Shown here piece after piece: positions 10,413-22,484 of a DNA stretch of 64,000 bases. A program made the position numbers and the translations under genes. How positions within the stretch are numbered: position 1 is the first letter of the stretch; each line of letters starts with the position of its first letter. This DNA comes from Aaosphaeria pasadenensis (taxonomy: Eukaryota > Ascomycota > Dothideomycetes > Pleosporales). The notes below the pieces were generated by a model. The model was not told the origin of the DNA and did no database searches. It saw only the letters and a program-made list of their open reading frames with translations. The DNA is taken from NCBI GenBank assembly GCA_022813625.1, contig JAKLMB010000003.1, forward strand, positions 992,001-1,056,000. The letters run 5' to 3'.

Positions 10413-11430
10413 TTAAGGGTACCTGAAGTCTCTATTGTCCGTTAATAACTGCCTCAGCGCATCTCGAGGTTTAGTGGGCTCTCTCCCCAGAATCTCGTGC
10501 ATCAACGGATGGGTTGTACGCAACGCTCCGTCGTTGATATCATCCCATATGCCAGCAATGATCTCGAAATGCTGCTGGGACTTGCCACTCGCATCCCGCA
10601 CAAGGCTTGCACGAATATACTCCTCCCGGGAGACGGATTGAAACTTGATCTGTCGATTGGTGGTCTCATTGATGACATGCACCGTTTCCTGCGCTGTGAT
10701 GGTCTCCTCCGATGTAAACAGCACAATCTGGTTTTCGTACCCACCACGGACCATGATTCGGGCGGTGGCCTCACCAAGCTCGGCACGGAGAGTATAGGCT
10801 ACCTCTCCTTTGGCAGGCAGAATGATATCTCTTTTCTCGGGGGTCCAATCAAGAAATATTGTGAAGGCCTCAGTATATACACCCTCCCGAATGGAAGTGT
10901 ATGTAAGTCCAGACCTGTAATGGTTAGCTTCATCAATAAGACATTTCAGGGGCTCAGCGGGCAATCTAGAACTCACTCTTTGAGGAGCTTCTCAGTGAGC
11001 ACATGCTCTGCTTGAATGGGGGACCTCGAGTTTTTTTCAAAGCCACCAAAGGCGAGGGATGTATACCAGACCTAGGCACGATTAGCGCATAGATTTCGAA
11101 CTACAAAGCGTCAGAGACAATGGAGCCTACATGCTTCACGCCTGCTTTCTTAGCGGCATTGATTAAGTTGATATGTTGGCCGATTCGCTCTTTGCTGCTA
11201 GAACTGAGAAATAGAAGGTTCTCAACATCGCGTAGTCCCGTATCAAGTGATTCAGTGTCGTCGTAATCAACGTGGCGGAAGGCGATTCCACGGTCCTCAA
11301 ATATAGCCTGATTCGAAGATTTAGATGATGCAGCAGCGAATTCAGATAAGGGTACGTTTTCGGTGAAATGGCGAAGGACGTGCTTCCCGAGGCCTCCAGT
11401 TGCGCCCGTAATGAGATACTTCAGCGTCAT
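10413..11430 (-). CDS. NmrA-like NAD(P)-binding protein (atypical SDR)
   Basis: Three exons: 11430-11131, 11071-10977 and 10914-10413; 298 aa with GT-AG introns of 59 and 62 nt. An in-frame Met 14 codons upstream (11472) exists, but the ATG at 11430 places the Rossmann beta strand (MTLKYLITGATGGLGKHV) right at the N-terminus, as in the family. The GxxGxxG motif is intact. The mid region (DVENLLFLSSS, then INAAKKAGVKHV) and the LTYTSIREG segment are those of NmrA/QOR2-type proteins. These act as redox sensors or as NAD(P)H-dependent quinone reductases; which applies here cannot be told. The usual SDR Tyr-x-x-x-Lys pair is not obvious. It is cytosolic, with no signal peptide. A decayed relative lies head-to-head 250 bp away. 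Confidence 0.88.
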
Positions 11431-11678
11431 ATTGTCGTGAGAATGACAGAAATCCGTTACAATGCGATACATTCTGACGCATATTTAAATTCTAAATACT
11501 ATTACTTGCATCTTAACAGTTTCGTACCAACAGCGGACGAAAGTGTTTGATTTCTAAGCAGACATTCTCAAAGCTTCAAGTATTACTGATATGACAACAA
11601 CGGCTACAACAACAGCTAATTACGACTGTTCCTACTATGAATACTCGTCGTAGTTTATCACAATTACTGCAAAAAGTC

Positions 11679-11975
11679 ATGGCACCAACTATCATCATTG
11701 TAGGCGCAACGGGCAATGTGGGTTGAGGGGTAGATGGTAAAGACTAAAAGCGCTCCCCACGTTACTGAAACCCCTTCCAATGACCCCTTCCTTAACTGAC
11801 CAGATCCGTCAACAGCTCTGTGACTAAACGGCTGCTCGAGACATCTGATGCTGAAGCCATTGCTGCACAAAATTGAACTGAGATTTGCGCTGATTGACCG
11901 CATGAAGGCGACTTTCACCTTGCTGCACTGAATGCAGGTGTTGATTATGTTGTACAGATGCCAACAACTCCGTAC
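11679..11975 (+). pseudogene. Relic of an NmrA-like gene
   Basis: An ATG at 11679 opens a clear Rossmann N-terminus (MAPTIIIVGATGNVG) that hits a stop at 11724. After a non-homologous gap, coding-like sequence resumes at about 11817 in another frame (SVTKRLLETSDAEA), with in-frame TGA stops at 11874 and 11895. It continues to a strand typical of the family (NAGVDYVVQMPTT) near 11970. Nothing family-like follows. I see no intron arrangement that removes all stops. The gene is decayed and truncated at its 3' end. It is related in family to the intact neighbour but not a recent copy. Confidence 0.6.
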
Positions 11976-12329
11976 ATTAGCTCCCGTTTGCCCAGACTTC
12001 GGTACATCCTTCTCGAAGGTATCATGTTTCCATGTAATCTCAAGGGCCCTGCAAGTGCCTTACTATTGTTAATATCGAACGTGGAACTGAACTCGTATGC
12101 TTTCGGAGTACTGCTGATTCAACAAGAATCAATAGGGCTATTTCATATAAATCCGGATTTTGCAAGCTTCCTATGTGGAGAGGGTGGCATGAATGGGATT
12201 TAAGCAACGAGGATCGTTTCCCAGCGTTGGGTAAGTCAGAGCAACGCTGGGGCCATGGTCTCCTGACTCGCCGAAGGAAAACAGGTAACAAGTAGGAGTA
12301 GGAGTCACTATGCAAGCTTCATGTAAAAG

Positions 12330-12358
12330 AAAACCGGTTGCAAGCTGCAATCGGTTTT
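12330..12358. repeat. Near-perfect inverted repeat, 13-bp arms
   Basis: AAAACCGGTTGCA and TGCAATCGGTTTT flank a 3-nt spacer, with one mismatch between the arms. It sits about 830 bp upstream of the sugar transporter start. Function unknown. Confidence 0.65.
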
Positions 12359-13103
12359 CGCGATACCATTGCATCGGATACGAAGTTTCACATGCACTTG
12401 CAATGAATGAAAGCAGTCCCCAATAAGCACTGCCAATCCTTGAGCCACAGCAGATAGGTGTCTAGAACGATATGTTCCTTCTTGCCCTCTCCAGTTGCAA
12501 ATCCAAAGAGCTAATAATCTTTCCATGACTACCCCCTCAGGCCAAAGTCAAACGACGGAGAATCCAAATGGCCGTGTCTTTCTGGGACGGATGGTTTGCT
12601 TGTACTGTGTATGTACTCGTTAACTCGGTACGTGGTGCCGAAGCCTTGCCATCTTCAGGTTACCTTTTTTCACGAGGGATCCCCACCCACTTGTAACGTC
12701 AGAAAATAGCGCAAGTCAACATTGCTCTCAAAATGATCCACATCAAGTTGAATGACGAAATATCGCCAGAAGCAAACCAATCACATCGCGAGGAGCTCCA
12801 CATCGTCAAGAGCCGCGTTCCCCAGGTCTGAATTGCGATTACCCACCAATCAGCTTCAATTTAACCCGATGCCCGACTGGGTGCTACAATGTTGATGTCA
12901 GTTCGTGATGATGGATCCTCCACTTGCAAGCTTCCAGAAACTGGGTTAGTGAATTGCCAGTAATCGGCTTTGTGGGGGCTTGCGCTCATCATCACTCTGT
13001 CTGGAAAGTATCGACGTCAATTGATTGAGTTGAGCTCGATGGGGCAATCCTGGAGCATAGTGACTATATCGCCCGACATGTCTCTGTAGGTCATTTTGCT
13101 GGT

Positions 13104-13110
13104 TATATAA
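13104..13110 (+). promoter_or_regulatory. TATA box of the sugar transporter gene
   Basis: TATATAA lies about 80 bp upstream of the transporter ATG, within a normal distance for a fungal core promoter with a short leader. Confidence 0.6.
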
Positions 13111-13190
13111 AGACACAAGCAGCTCTCAAATGCGCGCGTCTCGTACTCTAATGTTTAACCTTCAGTGTTGACTTCAAGGCAGCCATCATC

Positions 13191-15144
13191 ATGGTTTCAT
13201 TACCAAAGATCTACAATGTTTATTTCCTAGCCTGCGTGGCGACGATGGGAGGAATGCTGTTCGGTTTCGACATCTCATCCATGAGTGCGATTATTGGAAC
13301 CAATCAATACCGGTACGTTGCCTCGAAGTAGTCCACGACTGGAATAAGATTTGTTCTGATAATTTGATAGAAACTACTTCGATAACCCCAACGGTCTAAT
13401 TCAAGGAGTCATTGGGTCCTCATTGGCTGCTGGTTCAGTCGTTGGATCCATAATATCTGGCTTTGTATCCGATAAATTCGGTCGTCGCAAAGCGCTCTTC
13501 TTTGCCTGCCTCTGGTGGCTTCTGGGGACCTCTTTGCAGGTTGCTTGTAATGGTCGTTCGATGCTAATCGCAGGCCGTGTGCTCAACGGAGTTACCGTCG
13601 GCATCACTTCCTCTCAAGTTCCTGTGTACTTGGCCGAGATCGCAAAACATACCCAGCGTGGCGCCATTCTTGTCATTCAGCAATTGGCCATTGAATGGGG
13701 TATTCTCATAATGTACTTGGGCTCTTCTCGAATGCCTGCTTATACATTGTGCCTAACGTGGACACAGGTATTTCATCGGTTACGGCTGCAAATTTATTGG
13801 CGACGATAATTCCACAGCATCATTCAGAACAGCTTGGGGAATACAGTTCGTCCCATGCATTATGTTCATGCTCGGACTTCCATTCCTACCCGAGTCGCCT
13901 CGTTGGGTGAGTTTACCAAGATTCGGTTCAACCTCTAATACTAATCCACCCACCAGTTGGCAGCCAAAGATCGTCCCGAGGAATCTATCCGGTAAGTTAC
14001 ACGATTTCTTTTCTTGCCTGTTTATCTGACATTTTATAGCATACTTGCCCAAATCCAGGCAAATGGAAACATAGATGACCCCTATGTCATTGCGGAGTAC
14101 GACGAGATCATGGCTACTCTGACCGCAGAGCGCGAAGCCCCGAAAGGCTGGAGGAAGTTCGTTTACAACGGCATGTGGCGCAGAACACTGGCTGGTTTCA
14201 GTGTTCAGGCCTGGCAGCAACTGAGCGGTGCCAACATCATGACCTACTACGTTGTTTTCATCTTCTACATGGCCGGACTCGAGGGCGACGTTAACCTAAT
14301 CTCCGCGGGAGTCCAGTATGCTCTGTTCATCATTTTCTCTAGCATCATGTTCTTCTTTGTCGATAAGATCGGTCGACGGACTCTACTTTTCTGGGGGGCT
14401 GTGACTATGGCCTTCTGTCACTTCGTTGTTGGTGGTGTTTTGGGCTTCCACTATGAATACGTTCCTGGTATGATTTTGTTCCTCTGTTAAGGATTGGACT
14501 AGGCTAACACAGATTACAGAGGGTGTTGCAGGAGACACAAACGTCGTGATGAGGGTCTCAGGCGCGGCGTCTCACACTGTCATCGCATTCTCTTACCTAC
14601 TCATTATCATCTATGCCATGACTCTGGCGCCTATTTGCTGGGTCTACGCTGCCGAAGTCTGGTCCTTGGGAACTCGTGCACATGGCATGGGTATTGCTGC
14701 GATAGGCAATTGGGTATTGTTGAAACTAGCACACACTAATAGATTCATTGATCTAACAAGACAACAGATTTTCAATTTCGCCATTGGAATCTTCATCCCT
14801 CCAGCGTTCCTCAACATTCGATGGAGAGTATTCATTGTCTTCGGAACTCTTTGCTTGGCTGGCGCAATCCAGTTCTGGTTCACATACCCTGAGGTAAGAT
14901 TCCTAGTCTCCCCAATGAGAAATATTCGCTAATAATTTATCAGACATGCGGAAAGACCCTGGAAGAGATTGAAGTCTTGTTCAGTCCTGATGGACCACGT
15001 CCTTGGAAGACCAAGAAGGGTCATTCAAGGCTCGAAGATGAGGTAGTTGCCGTCTCCCACGCGCAAGTCGATGACGAGAAAATGAAAAAGAGGACTAGCG
15101 GTGAAGGGGTTATTGCACAGGAGAATATTTCAGAGAAGGTTTGA
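13191..15144 (+). CDS. MFS sugar transporter (hexose/monosaccharide type)
   Basis: Eight exons: 13191-13312, 13371-13712, 13768-13906, 13957-13991, 14040-14467, 14520-14713, 14768-14893 and 14944-15144; 528 aa. All introns are GT-AG and every junction keeps phase. Twelve membrane segments are expected. Family signatures are present: GFDISSMSAI in helix 1, the DKFGRR loop after helix 2, the PESPRW signature at the end of the first half, QQLSGANIMTYY in helix 7 (sugar contact) and DKIGRR in the second half. The C-tail has the TCGKTLEEIEVLF element common in fungal hexose and quinate-type permeases. Role: proton-coupled uptake of a sugar at the plasma membrane; the exact substrate cannot be read. 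A TATA box lies 81 bp upstream. The neighbour downstream on the same strand encodes a secreted protein, which suggests joint use of a carbon source. Confidence 0.95.
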
Positions 15145-15749
15145 TGATTGGTGTGTTGTTGACTATGTTTACACAAGCAGAGGCCATAACTACAATCTGA
15201 AGTATGTGATAGCAGATAATGGGCGTATAACATATTGACACTTCTTTAAAACCAATGAATTGGCATATAAACCATGTACTCATTTTTGTTCTAGCTATCA
15301 TCTCTAATTACCCCAAAAGTATTAGACTCATTGAACCATGTAATGCGCACGCATTTGGCGTTGCAAGCCGAGGTCAATATTCTCCGTTTCGGCGTAATTA
15401 TATGGCGATCATCTTGAAAAGTCTCCCCGATCCCCACACTATGCAGCTCCGCAATAAGAGTGCCTACATAGTTGCGGAGAAAATGCTTTTAATGTGTCCC
15501 AAGCCCGCCGCTATTGCCTAGGGTTCCCTTATCGTGAGCGTCTATAACTTCGGAGCCAATGACCTTGATAATGCAGAGTCGCAAGCAAGGTTTTGATCGT
15601 CATTTTTTCATGATCTAATCTGTAGGTTGACTTATTTAATAGGACGTCGGTTCTCGATACTCTCATTTGAAGACGCATTGTTTCTCGATGTCCTAATTTG
15701 AAAACACACAAAGGTCACCCTCTCGTTTTGCGTGATACAATTGTCGATA
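15145..15749. other. Intergenic region, transporter to secreted-protein gene
   Basis: It holds the 3' flank of the transporter and the promoter of the next gene. Nothing else is recognised. Confidence 0.5.
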
Positions 15750-17509
15750 ATGTGCAGGTACTCCAAGTTAGGGCTGCTATGGTTCGCTCTTCAAGGGTGC
15801 GTACTCGGCGCCACGAGCACGCATCAGATGCGCGACAACACCACCGCAGATTACTCGCGCAACCTATTAGAAGAGTCAATGAATTGGCTTGATATGTTCT
15901 ACGACGAATCAGCCGGATATCTCTACAGCCTCGACTCGTCAGCCCTGACACACGAGACACGAGCCAGTGCCTGGTACTCCGCCGGGTTACTCGCAAGAAA
16001 TACCGGCGACGACGCAGAGCAAGCATCCAAGATCATCAGCAACATCATCGAAGGCCAAAGATGGCAGTTCAGCAACGTCAGCGAGCAATGGTATGGCGAT
16101 TACCAGGTCTACCCCGAGGAGCCTACAGTCGGCACAGCGCAGTATCCCGCGAAGATCTATAATTCCTGGGACCCGAATTGGCGTGGGTTTGTGGGGACTA
16201 CGTTTGTGCTCATTCTGGAAGAGTTTAAGGATCTACTGTCGCCTGAGCTCGAAGCTCGCATGGTCGAGAGTCTTCACAATACGACGATCGGCGATAGTTA
16301 CCGTGTCGGAGGCGTGGATGACGACAATCTGTATCCGGCATATAGCAATCCGTTCATTATGCGTGCTTTCGTAAGTGGTTGGGTCGGACGTCGTGTAAAC
16401 GACGCCAACATGACGGCAGCGGGCGAGCACGATGCGAAACAGATCGTGGAGCTCTTCAATCGCGCGAATACTTTGTCTGAGTTCAATTCTGGAACCTATG
16501 CTGGTGTGTCGTTGTACGCGCTTACACTGTGGGCGAAGTATATGCCAGAGTCGTCGATCATGGGACAGAATGGCGGCCGTATGATCAAAGAGACCTGGAA
16601 CAGTTTAGGTAGTCTTTACAATGCTAATTTGAAGAACGTCGCTGGACCTTGGGATAGAGCATACGGTTTCGATATGCAGAGGTATCTCAGCATTCTCGCA
16701 CTACAGATCTGGACTATAGTGGGGAAGGAAAATGCCCCTGTCAACTCTAAGGTATGTTGATCACTCAAGAAATCCACACGCCTTTCTGACATATCAAAGC
16801 CATATGTTATGGGTCACAAAAACGACTTTGCCATCGGTCCACTCATCGCAATCCTCGCACCTTTCCACAACGAACTCGTCTCGAATTCGACCCTTTCCTC
16901 CCTACTCGACTTCCCTGGCACACACAACGTCACAACCTCTGCATTCTCTCCGCCATACGACACGTACCCCCGCAACATCTCAACCTGGCTTTCTCCCAAC
17001 CTAACCATCGGCGCCGTCACCTTTTCCGAAAATGTCATCGGTGGTCCATCAATCAACCCCAAGCAGTTCAACCCCGCGGTCGTGCAGTGGGCGAGGAAGG
17101 ACGGTAGTGTGGGATTCATCACTCTGTATGCGCAGGTTGCGGCGCTGGAGGGGAAAGTCGAACCGAATTCATTGGAACTCACGTATCCTAAGGGGAATAG
17201 CAGTAGCACGTTTGTGTTCCTCGTTGGGACTAATTCCAAGGATGGAAAGAGGGATGTTAGTAGCTGGGATGATGTTGAGGGCTTGGAAGTTGCGGTTGAT
17301 GGAACTGTCGATCCGGAGTACGAGGTGACTTTCAATGGGCTTGTCGGTGGTGCGGGAGATGTGATCAAGTAAGTCTGCAATAATCGGCTTGAGTAGTTGA
17401 GCAACAGCTAATTATATGCAGCGAGTTTGAATTCTGGAACTTTACGTACTCAATGCCGCAGAACAGCGAAGAGAAGCCGAGCATCCGCCTTCATCTCGAA
17501 CTCTCTTAA
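15750..17509 (+). CDS. Secreted glycoprotein of unassigned function, probable alpha/alpha-toroid enzyme
   Basis: Three exons: 15750-16751, 16800-17368 and 17422-17509; 552 aa with two GT-AG introns. The ATG at 15750 starts a plausible signal peptide (a Leu/Trp/Phe-rich core ending in GCVLGA). Many N-glycosylation sequons occur (for example NTT, NVS, NMT, NLT, NST). The first two-thirds is helical, with conserved-looking YPAKIYNSWDPNWRGFVGTT, a PAYSNPFIMRAFVSGW segment and FNSGTYAGVSLYAL. The pattern suggests an (alpha/alpha)6-type barrel. The last third is beta-rich. I know similar unannotated secreted proteins in filamentous ascomycetes but no experimentally defined activity. Glycoside hydrolase-like or dehydratase-like folds are candidates. 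It lies 605 bp after a sugar transporter on the same strand. Confidence 0.8.
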
Positions 17510-17919
17510 CCATGATGGGTGCTTTACGAGTCGCCTAGGTACCTTGTTTAGAAAAAAGAGAATACATCACTGAAAAAATTAACATTCAACTTCACGCGTT
17601 CTGATAAATCGTGTCTGATTGCTGTATAGATTTTGAATTACTGATTAGGACTACTATGTTTGGTGTATGTATATACTAAAATATAACCATCGTGCAAGAT
17701 GGTATTGGTATCATTCGAAGCAAAGAAAAACCCAAATTCGCTGCACTTTTTTTGTTTTGTGTGAAAAAATCACTTCATCCCCTGGTCTCATCCACGCTCC
17801 TTCTTAGAAAGGGGGAGATCCACTTCTCCAACGTGGCCAACCGACCGACGGGGGTTGTACAAAAACCCAAAACCTAGAACCAAGACTATATGGAAACGAT
17901 TTACATGGACGTTTGTTTA
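17510..17919. other. Convergent intergenic region
   Basis: 3' flanks of the secreted-protein gene (plus) and the DHA1 transporter gene (minus). Nothing else is seen. Confidence 0.5.
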
Positions 17920-19836
17920 CTATTCAGCGGCTCCAATGGGCTTAGGCGTCGGCGCAAACTTGCTCTTCTCCCTGATCTTCGCGCCGCGGAGGTAGAACCA
18001 CACGGGCACGGGGACGAGCACCGCGGCGATGCATCCGAGCAGCGTGGCTGCCCACTGAATGCCCATGCCCGTGAACATCTGCTGGGCGAAGAGGGGGAAG
18101 GCGGCGCCGCAGAGGGAGCGGAGGAAGGTGTTTGCTGCGATGGCGGAGGCGGCGAACTGTAGTGGAGGTGGTTAGTTGTTTGTTTGTGAATTATTGAAGG
18201 GGAGGAGGGCTTACCATGAGGTATGCGTCGACGAGGTAGTTGAGGGCTTGAAGGAAGATGCTAAGAAGACCGAAGCCGATTAGGATTCCTGAGAGGGTGG
18301 GGACGATCCAGTGGATGTTGGGGTTGTAACCACTATAGAATAGATTAGTCAATATTTTTGGGGTTGGTGGGAAAGGGAGACAACTTACGTCCATCCGAAC
18401 CAGAAGATGCCGACAGCGAAGCAGGCACCGCCCGCGATCACCTCTGGGAGACGCCATTCGGGAATGGGCTGGTTGTTGTTGGCCGCGAGTTTCTTTTGGT
18501 ACGACGGTTGGCGGATGAAGATCAAGGTTCCGGCAAGGAGCTGTCCAGTGATCATGCCGAAGAAGGGGAGGCCACCGACGCCAGGATTCATGCGGTGCAC
18601 GCCCTGGAAGACGAGTGGGTAGGCGGTCAAGAAGAGGTAGAGAAGGCCGTAGATGAAGGCCATATAAATGGAGAGTAGCAGGACAATGGGCTCAGACACG
18701 AGCATGCGGAGCGGTCTGCTGAAATTCTTCTGGAGCAACTCGCGGAAGTCGATTTCGATTTCTTCTTGTTTGGCGTGGATGCCCCAGTTCTTGGTTCGGC
18801 GGCGAAGCTCGGCGGCTTTGGCAACGAGGATCTCAGGCGGGTACGATTCGTTAAGGAAGAAGAGGTTGAGGCCGAAGGCCGTGAAACCCATGATGGCGAT
18901 GATGTACTCTGTCCAGCGCCATCCGAGGTCAGATATGATAATGAAGCCGCCAACGAAAGGAGCAAGGAGTGGGCCTGTGAAGACGGTCATGGAGAAGATG
19001 GTTATGGCCATTCCACGGGTCCGGTTGTCGAACATGTCGGAGAAGACGGCGGCGACACAAGTCAAAGGACATGCGCCGAAGAAACCTGAGAAGAACCTGC
19101 AGATCAGAATTGTCTGTAGGTCTTTTCCTGTCGCAACCGCAATACTGAAGACGGAGAATCCAAAGGATGCAATCACCAATGGCAATCTTCGACCCTTCAG
19201 CTCAGAAAACGGCGCCCAAAAGATTGGTCCAGTCGCAAAACCAAGAACATAGAGACTGGTCCCCAAGACTCCAACGGTGGTGCCAACGCCATATTGTCTG
19301 GCGACGACACGAGTGGCGGCAGAAAAGATGGAAGAGCCGAATGCAGAGGTGAGGGTGGTAAATCCAAGAATAGCAGCTGTTATAAGCTTCTTTCGCAATG
19401 ACCAGTTTTGTGCGTGCAAAGGATCATTAGGTCCGTCGAATTCGACAACATATTCCTCTCTCTCAGGCAAAGGCGGGGGGAATGGCTTCCCAGCGCCAAA
19501 GGCAGGCAGTGGCTTCTTCGATTTGCGGCTGGACAGTGTTGAGCCGACGGTCTGGCTGTGTTGGGATCGCGCAGTCTGTATGCGACTCAAGGCGGTTGGG
19601 TGGCGCTCAAGATCGACTACTTCGTCGCGTTGTGTTGGCAGCCGGGAGACGGTGTCGCCGCGCTCTAATTCTGATGCACCTGAGGACGAAGAGGAAGAGG
19701 AAGATGTGGATGCAGTTTCGGTTCGTACAATTTCTTCCTGGTGGTGGTCTCCCTTCTCTGGATCGTTTGTTTGGGGGAAATGGTCACGGCGCGCATCCTC
19801 CTCTGCGCCCGAGACGTATTTGTCGACGGGGTCCAT
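17920..19836 (-). CDS. MFS exporter, DHA1 family (drug/polyamine type)
   Basis: Three exons: 19836-18389, 18332-18215 and 18156-17920; 600 aa. The first about 145 residues are a cytosolic Ser/Glu-rich region, a usual site of phosphoregulation in TPO1-like exporters. Twelve hydrophobic segments follow. Motifs include WSLRKKLI before helix 1, GSSIFSAA in helix 1, the LKGRR loop between helices 2 and 3 and GACPLTCVAAVFSDMF in helix 4. DNRTRGMAI and a proline/glycine-rich helix 5 (TGPLLAPFVGG, motif C of drug:proton antiporters) come next. LFLTAYPLVFQGVHRMN is typical of the polyamine/caffeine/azole-resistance branch. Role: proton antiport of toxic organic compounds or polyamines at the plasma membrane; the substrate is not readable. 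A G-quadruplex-capable run lies about 220 bp upstream of the start on the template strand. Confidence 0.93.
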
Positions 19837-22484
19837 GTCGAAGAATGGACTATGTGGAAGAGTTAGGGAGCAGATGAAGTCAAGTCAATGATGGGAGTTG
19901 AAAAATGAAAAACAACAATTGAATGTCCCCTAAAGAGTTTTTATTGAAAGGAGAATATATCCCTGTTGATTGACCTGACCTTCGCGTCTTCGCCTTTTTT
20001 AATTCCGATGGGGTGAACGGAGACAACGCTTGGACGCGGCTTTGGAGTGGAGATTGGGATTGGGATTGGGATTGGGGATGGATCAAAGCGAGAGTGAGAC
20101 GGAGGTAACAGAGCGTCGCAGTGGTCGGCCGAGGGACGAGATTCCTTTGATAATCGACACGCATGCGCCTTGGAAACAGGCACGGGGTATTTACAAGCAA
20201 ATATGTACAGCCAAGTTGGATATTTCTTTTGATAATGTTGAGCGAAAGGGTTTTTTCCCATTTTCTAGAAACGCCTCGCAGGATCTGCCGGTGACGGTGA
20301 CGTAGGAGGAAACAATAGCGTCGCATCGTATACAAGCTTTTTCCATTTTGAAGATCCTCGGCACGCCCCTTTCCACTTCGGCACAACAATTCACAAACTA
20401 ACGACCTAATGTATTGTACATAACTAATACCTTAACTACGCGTGGTCATGACTAATTGCAATGCAGACGAAAATCATGAGATCTATTTCTAGAATTAGAC
20501 TTCTTCCAGAGATCTGTCCTGGACCCCGAACATTCGTATTTCCAGATCTGCTATCGGTGTTCTCGGTCTCGGTACACTGGAGCGGACCGTCGCGTGTTCG
20601 GCGGACGCTCACTTCTAATTATTCACCATGACTCTACTACAAACAGTGGAAGTAGGAGGCGACCCTCCGATCAGCACCAAATCAGTCTCCCAATCCACGT
20701 TTCCTTGTTTAGTTTAGAGCACAAGTTTTATTGCGTTTGGTTCCAGCTGTGAATTGAGACATCACGCCTTCTGGTCCCTCAACCTAAAACCGTGCCTCAG
20801 CTCTGCATCTACGAACAAAGAAAACCCCAGTCGCCGATGTGACAGAAACCTGTTTCCACCGAAACCAATCGACTCAACTTCTTCAATTGGAGGAGCACGC
20901 TCCTCTTGCGGTATCATTTGAAATTGGGAACCTAACTCACACACGCAAGTTCCCGTGTCGGCGACTCCCCACCGATCACACTCTGTGAAAGACGGAATGG
21001 CTCATATGAGACATCATAGTTCCTGTGGTGACAGCTCGTCCGCTTGACAGGTCGTGCAGCAGTCACAATGTTCTCATGTCCAAGTTAGGTATGTTCAATG
21101 GCCGATCATGCTACACAGCAATCCAGGCTTTGTCCCTTCCAGTAAACATGATTGATGCTAGTAAGCTTCTGTCAGGACGACGTCCCATGGCCGCCGACTG
21201 TCTTGGTGCTGGGTCCAGGAAATGGCTATTGACTTTTGACGTGGAGGCTTTCTGCCGTGTCACTTTGGATGCAGGCTGGTGGCAGAGTTGCGCCTGGGCT
21301 ATGAGGCGTATGTGGCGGCTGTCTGATGCCAACCATGTCTTTTCCCCCTTTCATAGGGTATGGTCAATATGACGATCTTAGGGGGTTCAATCGGGTTCAT
21401 TGCTCTTGACCGGGAAGCAATCAATTTCCCTCGATTGGTGTATCCTGAAACCAGTCGACGTGTATACCACTACCTGCTCACATCGTAAGTCTCGGACTCA
21501 TTCAAAGTATAATGAAGACAGCGAAGGCAATCATATCTAGGCTGGAGAGATGGCGGACCCTAATTCCTTCTCGTACAGGACTATGGCGGTTAGCTTACTG
21601 CCATAGTTAAGTTCATCATGGAGGTGCACCAGTCATTCCATCGGTCATATTCTCTGTGTCAGGGGCCTGTTATGGTATTTTGCTTCTGCGTTATCGAGGA
21701 CCGTTTGGCACTGAGCGGAGAGTTAAATTGGAATTGGTAGTATGTGTGCCAGTTAGCATTTGGCTGCGATGGAATATATCAGCTGGAATGTGACCTGACT
21801 GGGTTGACATTTGGCTAGACGATTGGTAAGTGGTGTCCGTTTGGAGTTGTTAAAGTATGAACGGCAAGAGGAAACACAAGTAGTGCAAGGTGTGAATAAT
21901 CCAGTGCTTTTTCCCATCACGCTGTCTCCTTCTCGACACGTTGGTGGAATATCCCAGAGTTACAGTCTGCACCTAGGGCGAACTTGGCTTATTGGGTTGG
22001 TGTGAATGGCTGCACATTCAGTACCCTGTTGGCATACCTTGATGGACAATCACTCCACCTAGCAGTCTGGAGTGGCCGGTTAGTTCTCCACCTTAAGCTT
22101 GGAATTAGTTGCATGACGCCTGGTCCACGGGGTAATTGTATGTCGACCTGTATATAAATCGCGGTTACACTCGTGTTGTTCCCGGTCGGTAAGCCTGGAG
22201 TCCTGGTGAAACAGAGCACACAAAATAAAAGCGAGCCGCGAGCGGTGCGAGAAGAAAGACGGTAGAATTCGGGCGCACTTCGTGCATGTAGTGCACATGG
22301 TATAACACATTCCCTGCCTGCATCAAGTCGCCTTCAATGCCTGCCTTCCACCGATTCTACCATTACCCTCCATCGTCCGTCCGAGTAGCCGTATTGTCCA
22401 TCATTGTGCTCTCGAGCTAGCCCCGGGTGTTCCTGATTCCCTCATCCTCGCTTCAAGCTTTTCGATTCGTTGTGGAGTAAGCGT
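19837..22484. other. Long non-coding stretch between the DHA1 exporter and Rps29
   Basis: The left end is the leader and promoter of the exporter, including a fourfold ATTGGG repeat at 20053-20077. The remainder (20.4-22.4 kb) shows no coding exon that I can support on either strand. Several frames of 60-115 codons are present but lack family-like character. Confidence 0.5.
20053..20077 (+). repeat. ATTGGG tandem repeat, potential G-quadruplex
   Basis: Four G-runs (20056-20058, 20062-20064, 20068-20070, 20074-20077) are spaced by ATT each time, the ideal pattern for an intramolecular G-quadruplex. It lies on the template strand of the exporter gene, about 220 bp before its ATG. Confidence 0.8.

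Larger units (their letters stand above)
11976..13190. other. Upstream region of the sugar transporter
   Basis: No gene seen. It holds a 13-bp-arm inverted repeat (12330-12358) and the transporter core promoter near 13104. Open frames on the minus strand (12040-12526) are not protein-like. Confidence 0.5.

Noticed and set aside
18668..19252. 194-codon frame antisense to the DHA1 exporter
   Set aside because: Shadow of the exporter coding bias; no independent evidence.
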